The translations under genes and the position numbers were made by a program. Below are positions 34,042 through 43,570 of a stretch of DNA of 64,000 nucleotides, in pieces. Source of the DNA: Selenomonas ruminantium subsp. lactilytica TAM6421 (GTDB taxonomy: Bacteria; Bacillota; Negativicutes; Selenomonadales; Selenomonadaceae); the NCBI RefSeq assembly GCF_000284095.1, contig NC_017068.1, positions 186,001 to 250,000 on the forward strand, read 5' to 3'. Position 1 is the first letter of the stretch. Each line of letters starts with the position of its first letter. Below the pieces are notes generated by a model, which saw only the letters and a program-made list of their open reading frames with translations, had not been told where the DNA came from and searched no databases.

Positions 34042-34839
34042 TTGCGTTACGTTAAATATGGGCTGGGGCTGCTGGCCTTTGTCCTGTTGGTTTTTATTTC
34101 CTGGCTGACGCTGACACCGGCGCCCCAGGGAATTTTGGTGCTGGAGTACCATCATATCTGCGATGAGATCGGTGAAGATGGCGCAGCTTATGCCGTGCCG
34201 GTGGCTGACTTTGCCCAGCAGCTGGACTATCTGCGGGCGGAAGGCTATACCACCATCTCCATGCAGGATTATATGCGGGCCAAGAAGGGCAAGCAGGAAC
34301 TGCCGGACAAGCCGGTGATCCTGACCTTTGATGACGGCTATGATGACAATTACACCACTTTGCTGCCCATGCTGGAAGAGCGGGGCATGAAGGGCACGGT
34401 CTATATGATCACCAACAGCATTGGCCGCAAGGGATATCTGTCCTGGAACCAGCTGCGGGATATGCAGAACCGTGGTATGGAGATCGGCAGCCATACGGCC
34501 AACCATCAGCCCCTGACCACGCTGGACCGGGAGAAGCAGGCTGAGGAAATGAAGCTTTCCAAGCTGCTGATGGAGTGGAATGGCCTCAAGACCATCTTCA
34601 CCTTCTCTTATCCCAATGGCGCTTATGATGAGGACATGCCGGCCATGCTCAAGGAAAATGAGTATTTGACGGCAGTTACCGGTGATGGGGGGCTGAATAC
34701 CTTCCAGACCAATCCCTATCTGCTCCAGCGCATCAATATCCCCCGTCCCCATCTGGGGTTGACGGAGTTCAAGCTGCGGATTTTCAAGGCCGAGGCGCTT
34801 ACCAAGATGGGAATCAAGCAGCATTTGCTCAGTGAATGA
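34042..34839 (+). CDS. Membrane-anchored polysaccharide deacetylase (CE4)
   Basis: The 265-residue protein has an N-terminal membrane anchor (about 7-25) and an intact NodB domain: motif 1 TFDDGYDDN (about 94-102), motif 2 SHTANH (zinc His pair), and a C-terminal PNGAYDEDM segment. It would remove acetyl groups from peptidoglycan or another beta-linked amino-sugar polymer outside the inner membrane. TTG start; GAGGAGAGGAAG precedes it. It is tightly linked to whiA. Confidence 0.9.
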   Translation: MRYVKYGLGLLAFVLLVFISWLTLTPAPQGILVLEYHHICDEIGEDGAAYAVPVADFAQQLDYLRAEGYTTISMQDYMRAKKGKQELPDKPVILTFDDGYDDNYTTLLPMLEERGMKGTVYMITNSIGRKGYLSWNQLRDMQNRGMEIGSHTANHQPLTTLDREKQAEEMKLSKLLMEWNGLKTIFTFSYPNGAYDEDMPAMLKENEYLTAVTGDGGLNTFQTNPYLLQRINIPRPHLGLTEFKLRIFKAEALTKMGIKQHLLSE

Positions 34840-34862
34840 ATTAGTAAGGAAGATTTGACTTG

Positions 34863-36152
34863 ATGAATGTGAAACGAAAGATCTTAGCTGTTTTGGCGGC
34901 AGGCACCCTGTGTTTTCCCCAGATGGCAATGGCGCGTCATGCTGCCACCAGCGGCGCCACTACCGTTGTGCATCTCGACAAGGTGCAGCCTGCGCCAGCC
35001 CAGGAGGAGGGAACGCAGACGAATCTCATGCAGCGTATCAGAGGTATCCTGAGTGCCTCTGAAAAAGAGAAAGAAAAGGAACAGGAACAGAAAACGGCAG
35101 CCGTCAAGCGGCCGGCAGCGTCTTTGAACCAAAACCTCACCCGCTGGGATATGGTCAGCCGGGATGAAGGGGGCACGCTGCTCTTTTCCGACAGTCCGGA
35201 ATATGTGACGACCAACGGCATCCTCTATCAGGATTCTGTTCAGGGGGATGCCCGTGTGTTGTTCTATCACCTGAATAACAGCGATGAGCCCAAAAAATTG
35301 GCAGTGGTGCTGAAAAACGAGTACAATGGCCGCAATGACGTCATCATCACCCGCAGCGGCAATGGAACCCCCAGCAGTGATTATCTGAAGGTGGGGAAGG
35401 CCACGCAGCTGGAGTATTTCCGGGAGGAGAAATCGCAGAAACTTTCCCTGCCCCCCGGGACAGCAAGACTGATTCAGGAAAAAATGAATATGACCATCCT
35501 GCAGCCCGGTGAACTCACCTATGGCGTCTTTGATTTCCATGCGGATCACAGCGTGCTGGTGACGGTCCTGATGCTGGACGCCTATGGCGATCCCGTGACG
35601 GCAGCCGAAGAACTGCCAGTGCTGCCCAAGGATGAAATGCGTTTGCGTGGTACCTTCAAGGGCATGGATCGGGTGATGTCGGCCAAGAAGATCTATAACC
35701 CTGCCGAGGACGGCGGTGTGTATTTCATGCTGGCCGATGACAAGGTGGATAAATACCGCACGGGTATCGATGCCACCGATGGCAGTCAGGTCATTAACTA
35801 TGGCAACTATGGCATCAACTACCGGTTGGAACTGCCGGTGGATGCCGGCGCGGTCAAGTATTACCTGAGCCCGCTGGGCGGCGTCTATGCCGGGGCCATG
35901 CGGAGCTTCAATACGGCCAGGACCTATACCCTGTTCCCCACGCCGGGCAGCCGCACCTATTTCGGCGACCGTACAGAACCCGAGAGCGATGAAGTGCAGG
36001 CCAAACGCGAGGCCGGCTCCTGGTATATCGCCCGGAATACGGAGTTGGCCTCTTTAGGCCAGAGCAATGGCCGGGGGGAAACGGTGTTTGAGTTTTCCCC
36101 GCCGGGGGCATCCAACCTGCCTGTAGCTATCGTGATGCTGCCCCAGAAATAA
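34863..36152 (+). CDS. Secreted protein of unknown function
   Basis: I do not recognise the family. A signal peptide (AMA-RHAA) is followed by a Glu/Lys/Gln-rich stretch at about residues 67-80, and then about 340 residues of mainly beta character (VLFYHLNNSDEPKKLAVVLK, YGVFDFHADHSVLVTVLM). No cysteines beyond the signal region and no catalytic motif were noticed. ATG 34863 follows AAGGAAG at about 10 bp. It lies between the deacetylase (24 bp) and metG, so it may act with the deacetylase in the envelope. Confidence 0.75.
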   Translation: MNVKRKILAVLAAGTLCFPQMAMARHAATSGATTVVHLDKVQPAPAQEEGTQTNLMQRIRGILSASEKEKEKEQEQKTAAVKRPAASLNQNLTRWDMVSRDEGGTLLFSDSPEYVTTNGILYQDSVQGDARVLFYHLNNSDEPKKLAVVLKNEYNGRNDVIITRSGNGTPSSDYLKVGKATQLEYFREEKSQKLSLPPGTARLIQEKMNMTILQPGELTYGVFDFHADHSVLVTVLMLDAYGDPVTAAEELPVLPKDEMRLRGTFKGMDRVMSAKKIYNPAEDGGVYFMLADDKVDKYRTGIDATDGSQVINYGNYGINYRLELPVDAGAVKYYLSPLGGVYAGAMRSFNTARTYTLFPTPGSRTYFGDRTEPESDEVQAKREAGSWYIARNTELASLGQSNGRGETVFEFSPPGASNLPVAIVMLPQK

Positions 36153-36223
36153 ATTGTATTCCATAACGAGATAACATACGTCCGAATCATTTGCGGGCGT
36201 CAATATAAGGAGGATCATTTTCC

Positions 36224-38170
36224 ATGTCTGAAAAGAAACCATTTTACATCACTACGCCGATTTATTATCCCAGTGCCAAGCTGCATATCGGTCATGCTTA
36301 CTGCACCACCATTGCGGACTCCATTGCCCGCTTCCATCGCCTGGCCGGGGATGATGTATTCTTCCTGACGGGCTCTGACGAGCACGGTCAGAAAATCCAG
36401 CAGAAGGCCGAAGAAGCCGGCATCAAGCCCATCGAATACACGGACAAGATCGTGGCAGGCTTCCAGAATCTCTGGCAGAAGCTCAACATCAGCAACGATG
36501 ACTTCATCCGCACCACGGAAAAGCGCCATGAAAAAGTGGTGCAGGAGATTTTCCGTCGCATCTATGCCAAGGGCGATATCTATAAAGGGGAATACAAAGG
36601 CCTTTACTGCACCCCCTGCGAAAGCTACTGGACGGAACATCAGCTGGACGAGAACGGCTGCTGCCCGGACTGCGGCCGCCCTGTGCAGGAAGTTTCCGAG
36701 GAAGCGTACTTCTTCAAGATGAGCAACTATCAGGATCGCATCCTGAACTATATCGAAGAACATCCGGATTTCATCCAGCCGGTTTCCCGCCGCAACGAAA
36801 TGATCAACTTCATCAAGCAGGGGCTGGAAGATCTCTGCATCTCCCGTACGTCCTTTGACTGGGGCATTCCCGTGCCCATGGATGAGAAGCACGTCATCTA
36901 CGTTTGGTTCGACGCTCTGACCAACTACCTGACGCCGATTGGCTTCCTGGATGATCCGGAGAAGTTCAACAAATACTGGCCGGCCAATCTGCATCTCGTG
37001 GGCAAGGAAATCGTGCGCTTCCATACCATCATCTGGCCCTGCATCCTTATGGCCCTTGATTTGCCGTTGCCGGAAAAGGTCTATGGCCATGGCTGGCTGA
37101 TCGTGGACGGCGATAAGATGAGCAAGTCCAAGGGCAATGTCATCGATCCCATCGGCCTTATCGACGAATTCGGTGCTGATGCCATCCGCTACTTCCTGCT
37201 GCGGGAAATCAACCTGGGACAGGACGGCAATTTTAGCCGCGATGCCCTGATCCAGCGCATCAACAGCGATCTGGCCAACGATCTGGGCAACCTCTTGCAC
37301 CGCACGTTGAACATGGTAGGCAAGTTCCAGGACGGCGTGCTGATTGCACCCCAGGGCGAAAGTGACATCGACAAGAGCCTCAAGGCTGATGCCGCTGAAA
37401 CGGTTTCCTACTTTGCCGAGAATATGGAAAAGATGGAACTTTCCCTGTCCATCAAGAAGGTCTGGGCCTTCATCAGCCGCGCCAACAAATATATCGACGA
37501 AACGGCTCCCTGGGCTTTGGCCAAGGACGAGACGAAGAAGCAGGAACTGGCCAATGTCATGTACAACCTGGCTGAATCCCTGCGCCAGATCAGCGTGCTG
37601 ATCAGCCCGTTCATGCCCATTACAGCAGAACGCATCTGGCAGCAGCTGAATCTGCCCGGCAAATTCGCCGATGTGCAGCTTGACGATATCAAGACCTGGG
37701 GCGGCATTGCCGGCGGCCATAAGGTAGGCACGCCGGAACAGCTCTTCCCCCGCATCGAAGTGGAGAAGGAAGAAACTCCAGCCAAGGCTGCTAAACCTGC
37801 CAAGGAAAAGAAAAACAAGCAGGAAAAACAGGAAAAGGCCGCTGAGGAAAACGCCGAAGTCAGCATTGACGACTTTGCCAAGATCCATCTGCGGGTGGTC
37901 AAGGTGCTCTCCGCTGAACCTGTGCCCAAGACGGAAAAACTGCTGAAACTCACCGTGGATCTGGGGGACGAGCAGCGCGAGATCGTCTCCGGTATCGCCA
38001 AGCATTATGAACCGGCTGATCTCGTTGGCAAGAATGTGGTCATGGTCATCAACCTGAAACCCGCCAAGATCCGTGGCATTGTTTCCCATGGCATGGTGCT
38101 GGCTGCTTCCAACGGCGATGACCTGCAGGTGCTGTCGGTGGATATGCCGGTAGGCTCCACGGTACGCTGA
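36224..38170 (+). CDS. metG: Methionyl-tRNA synthetase
   Basis: A class I synthetase charging initiator and elongator tRNA-Met. The 648-residue protein has the HIGH-like motif AKLHIGHAYC (about 18-27), the zinc site CTPC...CCPDC (about 127-150), KMSKS (DKMSKSKGN, near 300) and a C-terminal EMAP/Trbp111 tRNA-binding domain (about 545-648, DFAKIHLRVVKVL) joined by a Lys/Glu/Ala-rich linker. AAGGAGG precedes the ATG. tatD begins one base after its stop. Confidence 0.97.
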   Translation: MSEKKPFYITTPIYYPSAKLHIGHAYCTTIADSIARFHRLAGDDVFFLTGSDEHGQKIQQKAEEAGIKPIEYTDKIVAGFQNLWQKLNISNDDFIRTTEKRHEKVVQEIFRRIYAKGDIYKGEYKGLYCTPCESYWTEHQLDENGCCPDCGRPVQEVSEEAYFFKMSNYQDRILNYIEEHPDFIQPVSRRNEMINFIKQGLEDLCISRTSFDWGIPVPMDEKHVIYVWFDALTNYLTPIGFLDDPEKFNKYWPANLHLVGKEIVRFHTIIWPCILMALDLPLPEKVYGHGWLIVDGDKMSKSKGNVIDPIGLIDEFGADAIRYFLLREINLGQDGNFSRDALIQRINSDLANDLGNLLHRTLNMVGKFQDGVLIAPQGESDIDKSLKADAAETVSYFAENMEKMELSLSIKKVWAFISRANKYIDETAPWALAKDETKKQELANVMYNLAESLRQISVLISPFMPITAERIWQQLNLPGKFADVQLDDIKTWGGIAGGHKVGTPEQLFPRIEVEKEETPAKAAKPAKEKKNKQEKQEKAAEENAEVSIDDFAKIHLRVVKVLSAEPVPKTEKLLKLTVDLGDEQREIVSGIAKHYEPADLVGKNVVMVINLKPAKIRGIVSHGMVLAASNGDDLQVLSVDMPVGSTVR

Positions 38171-38171
38171 G

Positions 38172-38951
38172 ATGGCACAGTTTGAACTGGTTGATACCCA
38201 TACCCATCTCAATGACGGGAAATTCGCAGGTAGCGAGGCAGAAGTGATCCAGCGGGCCAGAGAAGCCGGGGTGACGCGGCTGATCAATATGGGGGATACC
38301 ATGAAATCTTCGGCCAAGGCCGTGGAACTGGCCGCCCAATATGAAGGCGTCTATGCCGGTGTGGGCATTCATCCCGAAGAGATCTATGAAATCACATCAG
38401 CGGAGGATGACCAGCTGGCGGCCTGGACCCAGGAAAAACGGGTGGTGGCCATTGGTGAGATTGGTCTGGATTATTACTGGGAAAAGGATGAGGCGAAACG
38501 GGAACTCCAGCGCCGGATGTTCATCCATCAGCTGGATCTGGCCCGGCAGCTGCACCTGCCCGTCTGCATCCATGACCGGGAGGCCCATGGAGATACACTG
38601 GCTATCCTCAAAAAAGAGGGAAAAGGCTTGCGGGGCGTATTGCATTGCTTCTCAGGCAGCTGGGAAATGGCCCAGGAAATCTACAAAATGGGCTGGTTTA
38701 TCGGCGTGGATGGCCCTCTGACTTACAAGAACGCAGCCAAGCTCCCCGAGATTGTGGAAAAATTTCCTTTGGAACGCATTTTGGTGGAAACAGATGCCCC
38801 ATATCTGGCCCCTGTACCCATGCGCGGCAAGCAGAATGAACCGGCTTTCGTCACCTATGTGGCGGAGAAAGTAGCCGAAATAAGGGGGATTTCCATGGAA
38901 ATGGTGGCTAAACAAACCTCAATCAATGCTGAGGAATTATACGGCATCTGA
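38172..38951 (+). CDS. tatD: TatD-family metal-dependent hydrolase/DNase
   Basis: The 259-residue protein has the TatD metal ligands: DTHTHL at the N-terminus, GIHPEEI, IGEIGLDYYW, CIHDREAHGDTL, HCFSGSWEM and ETDAPYLAP. The family includes 3'-5' exodeoxyribonucleases and D-aminoacyl hydrolase-like enzymes. The metG-tatD order is common in Firmicutes. Confidence 0.94.
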   Translation: MAQFELVDTHTHLNDGKFAGSEAEVIQRAREAGVTRLINMGDTMKSSAKAVELAAQYEGVYAGVGIHPEEIYEITSAEDDQLAAWTQEKRVVAIGEIGLDYYWEKDEAKRELQRRMFIHQLDLARQLHLPVCIHDREAHGDTLAILKKEGKGLRGVLHCFSGSWEMAQEIYKMGWFIGVDGPLTYKNAAKLPEIVEKFPLERILVETDAPYLAPVPMRGKQNEPAFVTYVAEKVAEIRGISMEMVAKQTSINAEELYGI

Positions 38952-39070
38952 ACCCTGAAAATGGCTGTTTTTGGGCAAAAGTGGTGGACAAACACTGAAA
39001 AGTGGCGTCCGCCGCTTTTTTATTCCCATTTTTCATGTGTTTTTCAGCAAAATGTGGGAGAATAGTAGTA

Positions 39071-39106
39071 TGGAATTTGACAAGGTTCTAAATTCCATGC
39101 TATACT
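39071..39106 (+). promoter_or_regulatory. Promoter with overlapping inverted repeat before the 3D-domain gene
   Basis: TTGACA (39077-39082), 18 bp, TATACT (39101-39106). TGGAATTT (39071-39078) and AAATTCCA (39090-39097) form an inverted repeat over the -35 and spacer; flanks GTAGTA and TATACTAC extend it imperfectly. Confidence 0.65.
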
Positions 39107-39144
39107 ACGCAAAGTTCTTCACCAAAGTTACAAGGGGGCTTTCA

Positions 39145-39960
39145 ATGAGTATAAAAAAGATCTTCCGCATTAATCATAAAGAAAAAAAAGTCATGCTGTG
39201 CCTGATGCTCGCAGCTATGATGATGATGACAACGGGTTTTACCAAGACCACGTTGCCGGATGGTTGGCATCAAGTGACCATTGTGGCCGATGGCAAGACA
39301 ATTACGACCACTACGAATCATACGAACCCCGCCTTTATCTTAGGCAAAAATGGTGTGAAACTTAGCGCCAATGACGAATACCATCTGGAAAAGGATGGCA
39401 AGAACACGAAAATCACCGTTTACCGCGCGGTCCCGGTAACGGTATCGTACAACGGTCAGACGAAATCCGTCATGACCAGCAAGCAGACCGTAGGCGACGC
39501 CCTGATCGAGTTGGGCTACAATCTGGAGGATGTGGAGGCATCCCAGGGACTGGATAAGAAAATTCAGGCGAACATGGACATAGTATTAACTGACAGTGCC
39601 AAAAAGCAAGCGGCATTGCAGCGTATGCGTGAAGAACAAATGCGTCCGAGAGTGCAGACGGAGATGGGCATGATGGCCTACTCTGCCGCCTACACCATGG
39701 AAGCGACGGCGTACCTTCCCACCGATGGCAGCGGCACGGGCATGACTGCTATGGGCATTCCCGCCCAGCGTGGTGTGGTAGCCGTAGATCCCAGAGTCAT
39801 TCCATTGGGTTCCCGGGTTTACATTCCTGGCTATGGCGTGGCAATCGCTGCCGATACCGGTGGCGCCATCCGCGGCCAGAAGGTGGACCTGTGCATGGAA
39901 ACCTATGGCGAATGCATGAACTTCGGCAGAAGAAGCATCGAAGTCTACGTGCTGGCGTAA
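39145..39960 (+). CDS. Secreted 3D-domain protein with DUF348 (G5/ubiquitin-like) region
   Basis: The 271-residue protein has a signal-like segment (about 15-33), a DUF348 repeat (VTVSYNGQTKSVMTSKQTVGDALIELGYN, cited over its key residues 95-125) and a C-terminal 3D domain. That domain shows the three catalytic Asp regions AYLPTDGSGTGMTAMG, VVAVDPRVIPLGSRVYI and AIAADTGGAI. It resembles the catalytic part of Rpf/MltA-like lytic transglycosylases. ATG 39145 follows AAGGGGG. It probably remodels peptidoglycan. Confidence 0.88.
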   Translation: MSIKKIFRINHKEKKVMLCLMLAAMMMMTTGFTKTTLPDGWHQVTIVADGKTITTTTNHTNPAFILGKNGVKLSANDEYHLEKDGKNTKITVYRAVPVTVSYNGQTKSVMTSKQTVGDALIELGYNLEDVEASQGLDKKIQANMDIVLTDSAKKQAALQRMREEQMRPRVQTEMGMMAYSAAYTMEATAYLPTDGSGTGMTAMGIPAQRGVVAVDPRVIPLGSRVYIPGYGVAIAADTGGAIRGQKVDLCMETYGECMNFGRRSIEVYVLA

Positions 39961-39963
39961 AAA

Positions 39964-40005
39964 GAAGGCTATGAAAGCGAACAAGTGCTTTCATAGCCTT
40001 TTTTC
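39964..40005. terminator. Bidirectional terminator
   Basis: AAGGCTATGAAAGC and GCTTTCATAGCCTT form a 14-bp stem with A and T tracts on both sides, between convergent genes. Confidence 0.92.
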
Positions 40006-40015
40006 ATGGAAAAAA

Positions 40016-40855
40016 TCATATTAGCTGCAGGCGCTGGAAGGCGTGATAGATACCGTCTTCAGCTACAGCATCCGTGATGAGATCAGCCGCAGCCTTTGCT
40101 TCGTCACCGCCATTGCCCATGCAGACGCTCCGGGCGCAGTAGGCGAACATGGGGATGTCGATCTTGGCATCGCCGAAGGCAATTGTATCGGCCTTATCCG
40201 CGCCGATATGCTTCAGCAATACATCGATGGCATGGTCCTTGCTGACACCGGCAGGGCCGATATCACCAAACAGGGCCTTTTCCCCCGCACCGCCCCAGGT
40301 GCCGAGTTTCAGATGGGCAAATTCCTGCTTCGCAGCTAAGAAGTCCTGATAGCTCTTGAGGATGAAGCTGATCTTGTTCAGATCGTCGCGATAAAGCTCG
40401 CCGCCGAAAATCATTTCCGGGAAGCAGTCCCGCACTGTGAGATGGCGGGCGTTTTCCTGTCCTTTGCGGTAGGCGTATTCCTGCATCAAGGGTTCCCCGG
40501 CGGTTTCGAAGTTCTCACTGGCAAAGAGACCGTTGTTGCTCTCGAGGAAGAACTCCAGCCCGCGTTCATGCAGCCAGTCCACGATATGATGGCTGTCGGC
40601 GGCGCTCAGGACCTGATGCATGATGGCCTGGCCATTATCCTCCACATAACTGCCATTGCCGCCAATCATGCCATCGAGCCCGATATCCCAGATATGCTGA
40701 TAAACCTCCGCTCGGCTGCGCCCTGTGGAGATATAGACGCGATGCCCGTTCTGCCGCGCCTGCCGGATAGCCTCCACCGCCGATTCCGGCAGGACATTGT
40801 CATAATCCACTAAAGTCCCGTCTACATCGAGAAAAATGATTTTCTTATTGCTCAT
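40016..40855 (-). CDS. Cof-type HAD-superfamily phosphatase
   Basis: The 279-residue protein has motif I FLDVDGTL (Asp10 and Asp12), motif II YISTGR and motif IV TIAFGDAKIDIPMF. It is a second Cof-type phosphatase, only distantly similar to that at 30002. The substrate is unknown. AAGGAGGCG precedes the ATG. It is a single gene downstream of tRNA-Gly on the same strand. Confidence 0.9.
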   Translation of the reverse strand: MSNKKIIFLDVDGTLVDYDNVLPESAVEAIRQARQNGHRVYISTGRSRAEVYQHIWDIGLDGMIGGNGSYVEDNGQAIMHQVLSAADSHHIVDWLHERGLEFFLESNNGLFASENFETAGEPLMQEYAYRKGQENARHLTVRDCFPEMIFGGELYRDDLNKISFILKSYQDFLAAKQEFAHLKLGTWGGAGEKALFGDIGPAGVSKDHAIDVLLKHIGADKADTIAFGDAKIDIPMFAYCARSVCMGNGGDEAKAAADLITDAVAEDGIYHAFQRLQLI

Positions 40856-40874
40856 AAATACGCCTCCTTATAGC

Positions 40875-40900
40875 AAAAAAGGAGTTGCTTTCGCAACTCC
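40875..40900 (-). terminator. Terminator of tRNA-Gly
   Basis: On the minus strand GGAGTTGC-gaaa-GCAACTCC is followed by TTTTTT. Confidence 0.9.
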
Positions 40901-40912
40901 TGTAAGATCATA

Positions 40913-40986
40913 TGGAGCGGGCAATGGGAGTCGAACCCACCTCTAAAGCTTGGGAAGCTTTCATTCTACCGATGAACTATGCCCGC
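40913..40986 (-). tRNA. tRNA-Gly (anticodon CCC)
   Basis: 74 nt on the minus strand: acceptor GCGGGCA/TGCCCGC, anticodon stem AAAGC/GCTTT with loop TTCCCAA (anticodon CCC), T loop TTCGACT, discriminator T and encoded CCA. Confidence 0.95.
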
Positions 40987-41112
40987 AACGACTTTTTTAG
41001 TATAGCATTTTTATTTTTTCATTGCAAGGGGGAATTTGGAACGGGAGGCACGAAATTACATAGTTTATAGAGCTAGTTAGAGAGGGAATTACGTTTACAG
41101 GAGGTTTTGATT

Positions 41113-42414
41113 ATGGGACTTTTACAAGCAGGCATTGGCGCTGTAGGCGGCGTGCTGGGGGATCAGTGGAAGGAGTATATCTATTGTGACAGTCTGCCGC
41201 CGGATGTTTTGATGGCCAAGGGGCACAAGAAGACGGGCTCCGGTTCATCAAACAAGGGGGATGACAACATCATTTCCCAGGGCTCGCGAGTGGCAGTCAA
41301 TAATGGCCAGTGCCTGATCATTGTGGAAAATGGTGAGGTTGTGGATATCTGCGCTGAGCCGGGTGAATATACCTATGACCGGGCAACAGAACCGTCACTC
41401 TTTGCCGGCGACCTGTCCAGTACGATTCCCAAGGTCTTTGCAGAAATCGGGCGGCGTTTCTCCTTTGGCGGGGATACGGGGCGCGATCAGCGTGTCTATT
41501 ATGTGAATACCAAGGAAATCTATGGCAACAAGTTCGGCACGCCTTCGCCGATTGCATTCAAGGTGCGGGATGATACGCTGAACTATGAGCAGACTATCCA
41601 GATTCGCTGCTTCGGTGAGTACAGCTACCGGATTACCAATCCCATCCTGTTCTATACCAATATTGCCAGCAATGTCAGTGATACCTTCAGCCGTGAGGAG
41701 ATTGACAGTCAGCTCAAATCTGAACTCATGATGGCCCTGAAACCGGCCATGGCAAAGATTTCCGCCATGCGGGTGGGCTACGATGAACTGGAAGCCCATT
41801 CGGCGGATATTGCCGATGCCCTGAACGACAGCCTCAGCCAGAAATGGGGCAACCTGCGCGGCATTGAGGTCGTTTCGGTGGCGGTGGCCAGCGTAAGCCT
41901 CACCGATGAAAGCCAGGCCGTGCTGGAAAAACTGCAGAAGATGCAGGAAGCGGCGGTCCTCGGACGCGATCCATCGTTGATGGCCGGTTTCTATGGGGCA
42001 GCCCAGGCTGATGCCCTGCGGGATGCGGCCAAAAACGAGGGCGGCGCCGCTGTTGGCTTTATGGGCATGAATATGGCCGGCCAGGCCGGCGGTGTCAATG
42101 TGGGGGATTTGATGGCCCAGGGGCAGGCGCAAAGAGCAGCGCAGGCCGCACAGGCACGGCCTGCGGCTCCGGCGGCAGGTGCCGCAGGGGGATGGACCTG
42201 TGCCTGTGGCAAGGCCGGCAATACGGGCAAGTTCTGCTCGGAATGCGGTGCGGCCAAACCGGATGATGGCTGGACCTGTGAATGCGGGGCCAAGAATACG
42301 GGCAAATTCTGTTCCGAATGCGGCAAGCCACGTCCTGCCGGAGACTGGGTCTGCAGCTGCGGAGCGAAGAACAGCGGCAAGTTCTGTGCCGAATGCGGCA
42401 AGCCCCGTCCATGA
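41113..42414 (+). CDS. SPFH-domain protein (YdjI-like) with three C-terminal zinc ribbons
   Basis: The 433-residue protein has an SPFH/virion-core-like domain at about residues 15-330 (GQCLIIVENGEVVDICAEPG, VYYVNTKEIYGNKFGTPSPI). An Ala/Gln-rich linker and three short zinc ribbons follow (WTCACG..FCSECG, WTCECG..FCSECG, WVCSCG..FCAECG). AGGAGGT precedes ATG 41113. In B. subtilis YdjI belongs to the ydjFGHI envelope-stress operon with a PspA protein, a zinc-ribbon protein and a TPM protein; the last two follow here. Confidence 0.88.
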   Translation: MGLLQAGIGAVGGVLGDQWKEYIYCDSLPPDVLMAKGHKKTGSGSSNKGDDNIISQGSRVAVNNGQCLIIVENGEVVDICAEPGEYTYDRATEPSLFAGDLSSTIPKVFAEIGRRFSFGGDTGRDQRVYYVNTKEIYGNKFGTPSPIAFKVRDDTLNYEQTIQIRCFGEYSYRITNPILFYTNIASNVSDTFSREEIDSQLKSELMMALKPAMAKISAMRVGYDELEAHSADIADALNDSLSQKWGNLRGIEVVSVAVASVSLTDESQAVLEKLQKMQEAAVLGRDPSLMAGFYGAAQADALRDAAKNEGGAAVGFMGMNMAGQAGGVNVGDLMAQGQAQRAAQAAQARPAAPAAGAAGGWTCACGKAGNTGKFCSECGAAKPDDGWTCECGAKNTGKFCSECGKPRPAGDWVCSCGAKNSGKFCAECGKPRP

Positions 42415-42444
42415 TGGCAGAGCTGAACCAAGGGAGGTGGAAAT

Positions 42445-43554
42445 ATGGCCAGTAATTCTGTGGCCTATAAATGCCCCAATTGCAGCGCACCGCTGGACTT
42501 CAAGCCCGGTACCCAGAAGATAACCTGTGATTATTGCGGTACGGAGTTGGATGCGGCTGCCATTGAGGAGCTTTTTCGAGCCAAGGAGGATATGGCCGCC
42601 CAGGCTGCGGAAAAGCAGGACAAGAAGTGGGATACGGCGGTGGCCGGCGGCGACTGGACTGCCGAGGAAGCGGCGGCCTTCAAGACCTTTGTCTGCGAAT
42701 CCTGCGGGGCGGAAATCGTGGCCGACGGCAATACCATGGCCACTGAGTGCTGCTATTGCGGCCATGCGGTGATGATTCCCCAGCGCTTTGATGGCATGCT
42801 CAAGCCTGACTACATCATCCCCTTCAAGAAGACCAAGGAGGAGGCCAAGGCGGCGCTCAGGAAATTCTACGATGGCAAATGGCTGTTGCCGAGTCTGTTC
42901 AAGACGCAGAATCGTATTGAAGCCATTCAGGCCATGTATGTGCCCTTCTGGCTTTTTGATTCCGAGGTGGAGGCCTTTGCCGAGTTCAAGGCGGAGAAAC
43001 ATGAGGTTCATGAGACCAGCGATGAAACGGTGACGACAACCTTCCATTACAAATGCCTGCGCCAGGGGAGCATGGCCTTTGCCCGGATTCCTGTGGACGG
43101 CAGCGAGAAGATGGACGACACCTATATGGAGAGCATTGAGCCCTTTGATTACAGTGAGATGGTGCCTTTCAGCAATGCCTATATGACGGGCTTTCTGGCG
43201 GATAAGTACGACGTGGATGCGGAGACCTCCGTGCCCCGGGCAGACAAGCGGGTGCAGCAGAGCGCCCTTGACGTGCTGACGGACACGGTGCAGGGCTTTG
43301 ATACCTATAGCTGCGAGTCCTCCGAGGTGAAGAAACAGTCCGGGGCGGTGGTCTATGCCATGGCGCCGGTGTGGATTGTGACCACTCGCTATGAGGGCAA
43401 GCCCTATACCTTCATGATGAACGGCCAGACGGGGAAAGTGGTGGGAAGCCTGCCCTATGACCAGACGAAATCCCTGCTTTTTGCTGCTTTGGCCTTCGTC
43501 ATAACCCTGCCCATCGTATACTATGTGACGAAATTCCTGTTGAATCTGATCTGA
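42445..43554 (+). CDS. TFIIB-type zinc-ribbon protein with C-terminal membrane helix (YdjG-like)
   Basis: The 369-residue protein begins with a zinc ribbon (CPNC and CDYC, about 9-31) and has a second CESC...CCYC pair at about 90-110. A long middle domain (FDGMLKPDYIIPFKKTKEEA, MYVPFWLFDSEVEA) leads to one transmembrane helix near the C-terminus (about 345-363). It would sit on the cytoplasmic face of the membrane, as predicted for B. subtilis YdjG. AGGGAGGTGG precedes the ATG. It is flanked within 30 bp by SPFH and TPM genes. Confidence 0.82.
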   Translation: MASNSVAYKCPNCSAPLDFKPGTQKITCDYCGTELDAAAIEELFRAKEDMAAQAAEKQDKKWDTAVAGGDWTAEEAAAFKTFVCESCGAEIVADGNTMATECCYCGHAVMIPQRFDGMLKPDYIIPFKKTKEEAKAALRKFYDGKWLLPSLFKTQNRIEAIQAMYVPFWLFDSEVEAFAEFKAEKHEVHETSDETVTTTFHYKCLRQGSMAFARIPVDGSEKMDDTYMESIEPFDYSEMVPFSNAYMTGFLADKYDVDAETSVPRADKRVQQSALDVLTDTVQGFDTYSCESSEVKKQSGAVVYAMAPVWIVTTRYEGKPYTFMMNGQTGKVVGSLPYDQTKSLLFAALAFVITLPIVYYVTKFLLNLI

Positions 43555-43570
43555 GCCGGGAGGTATGATG

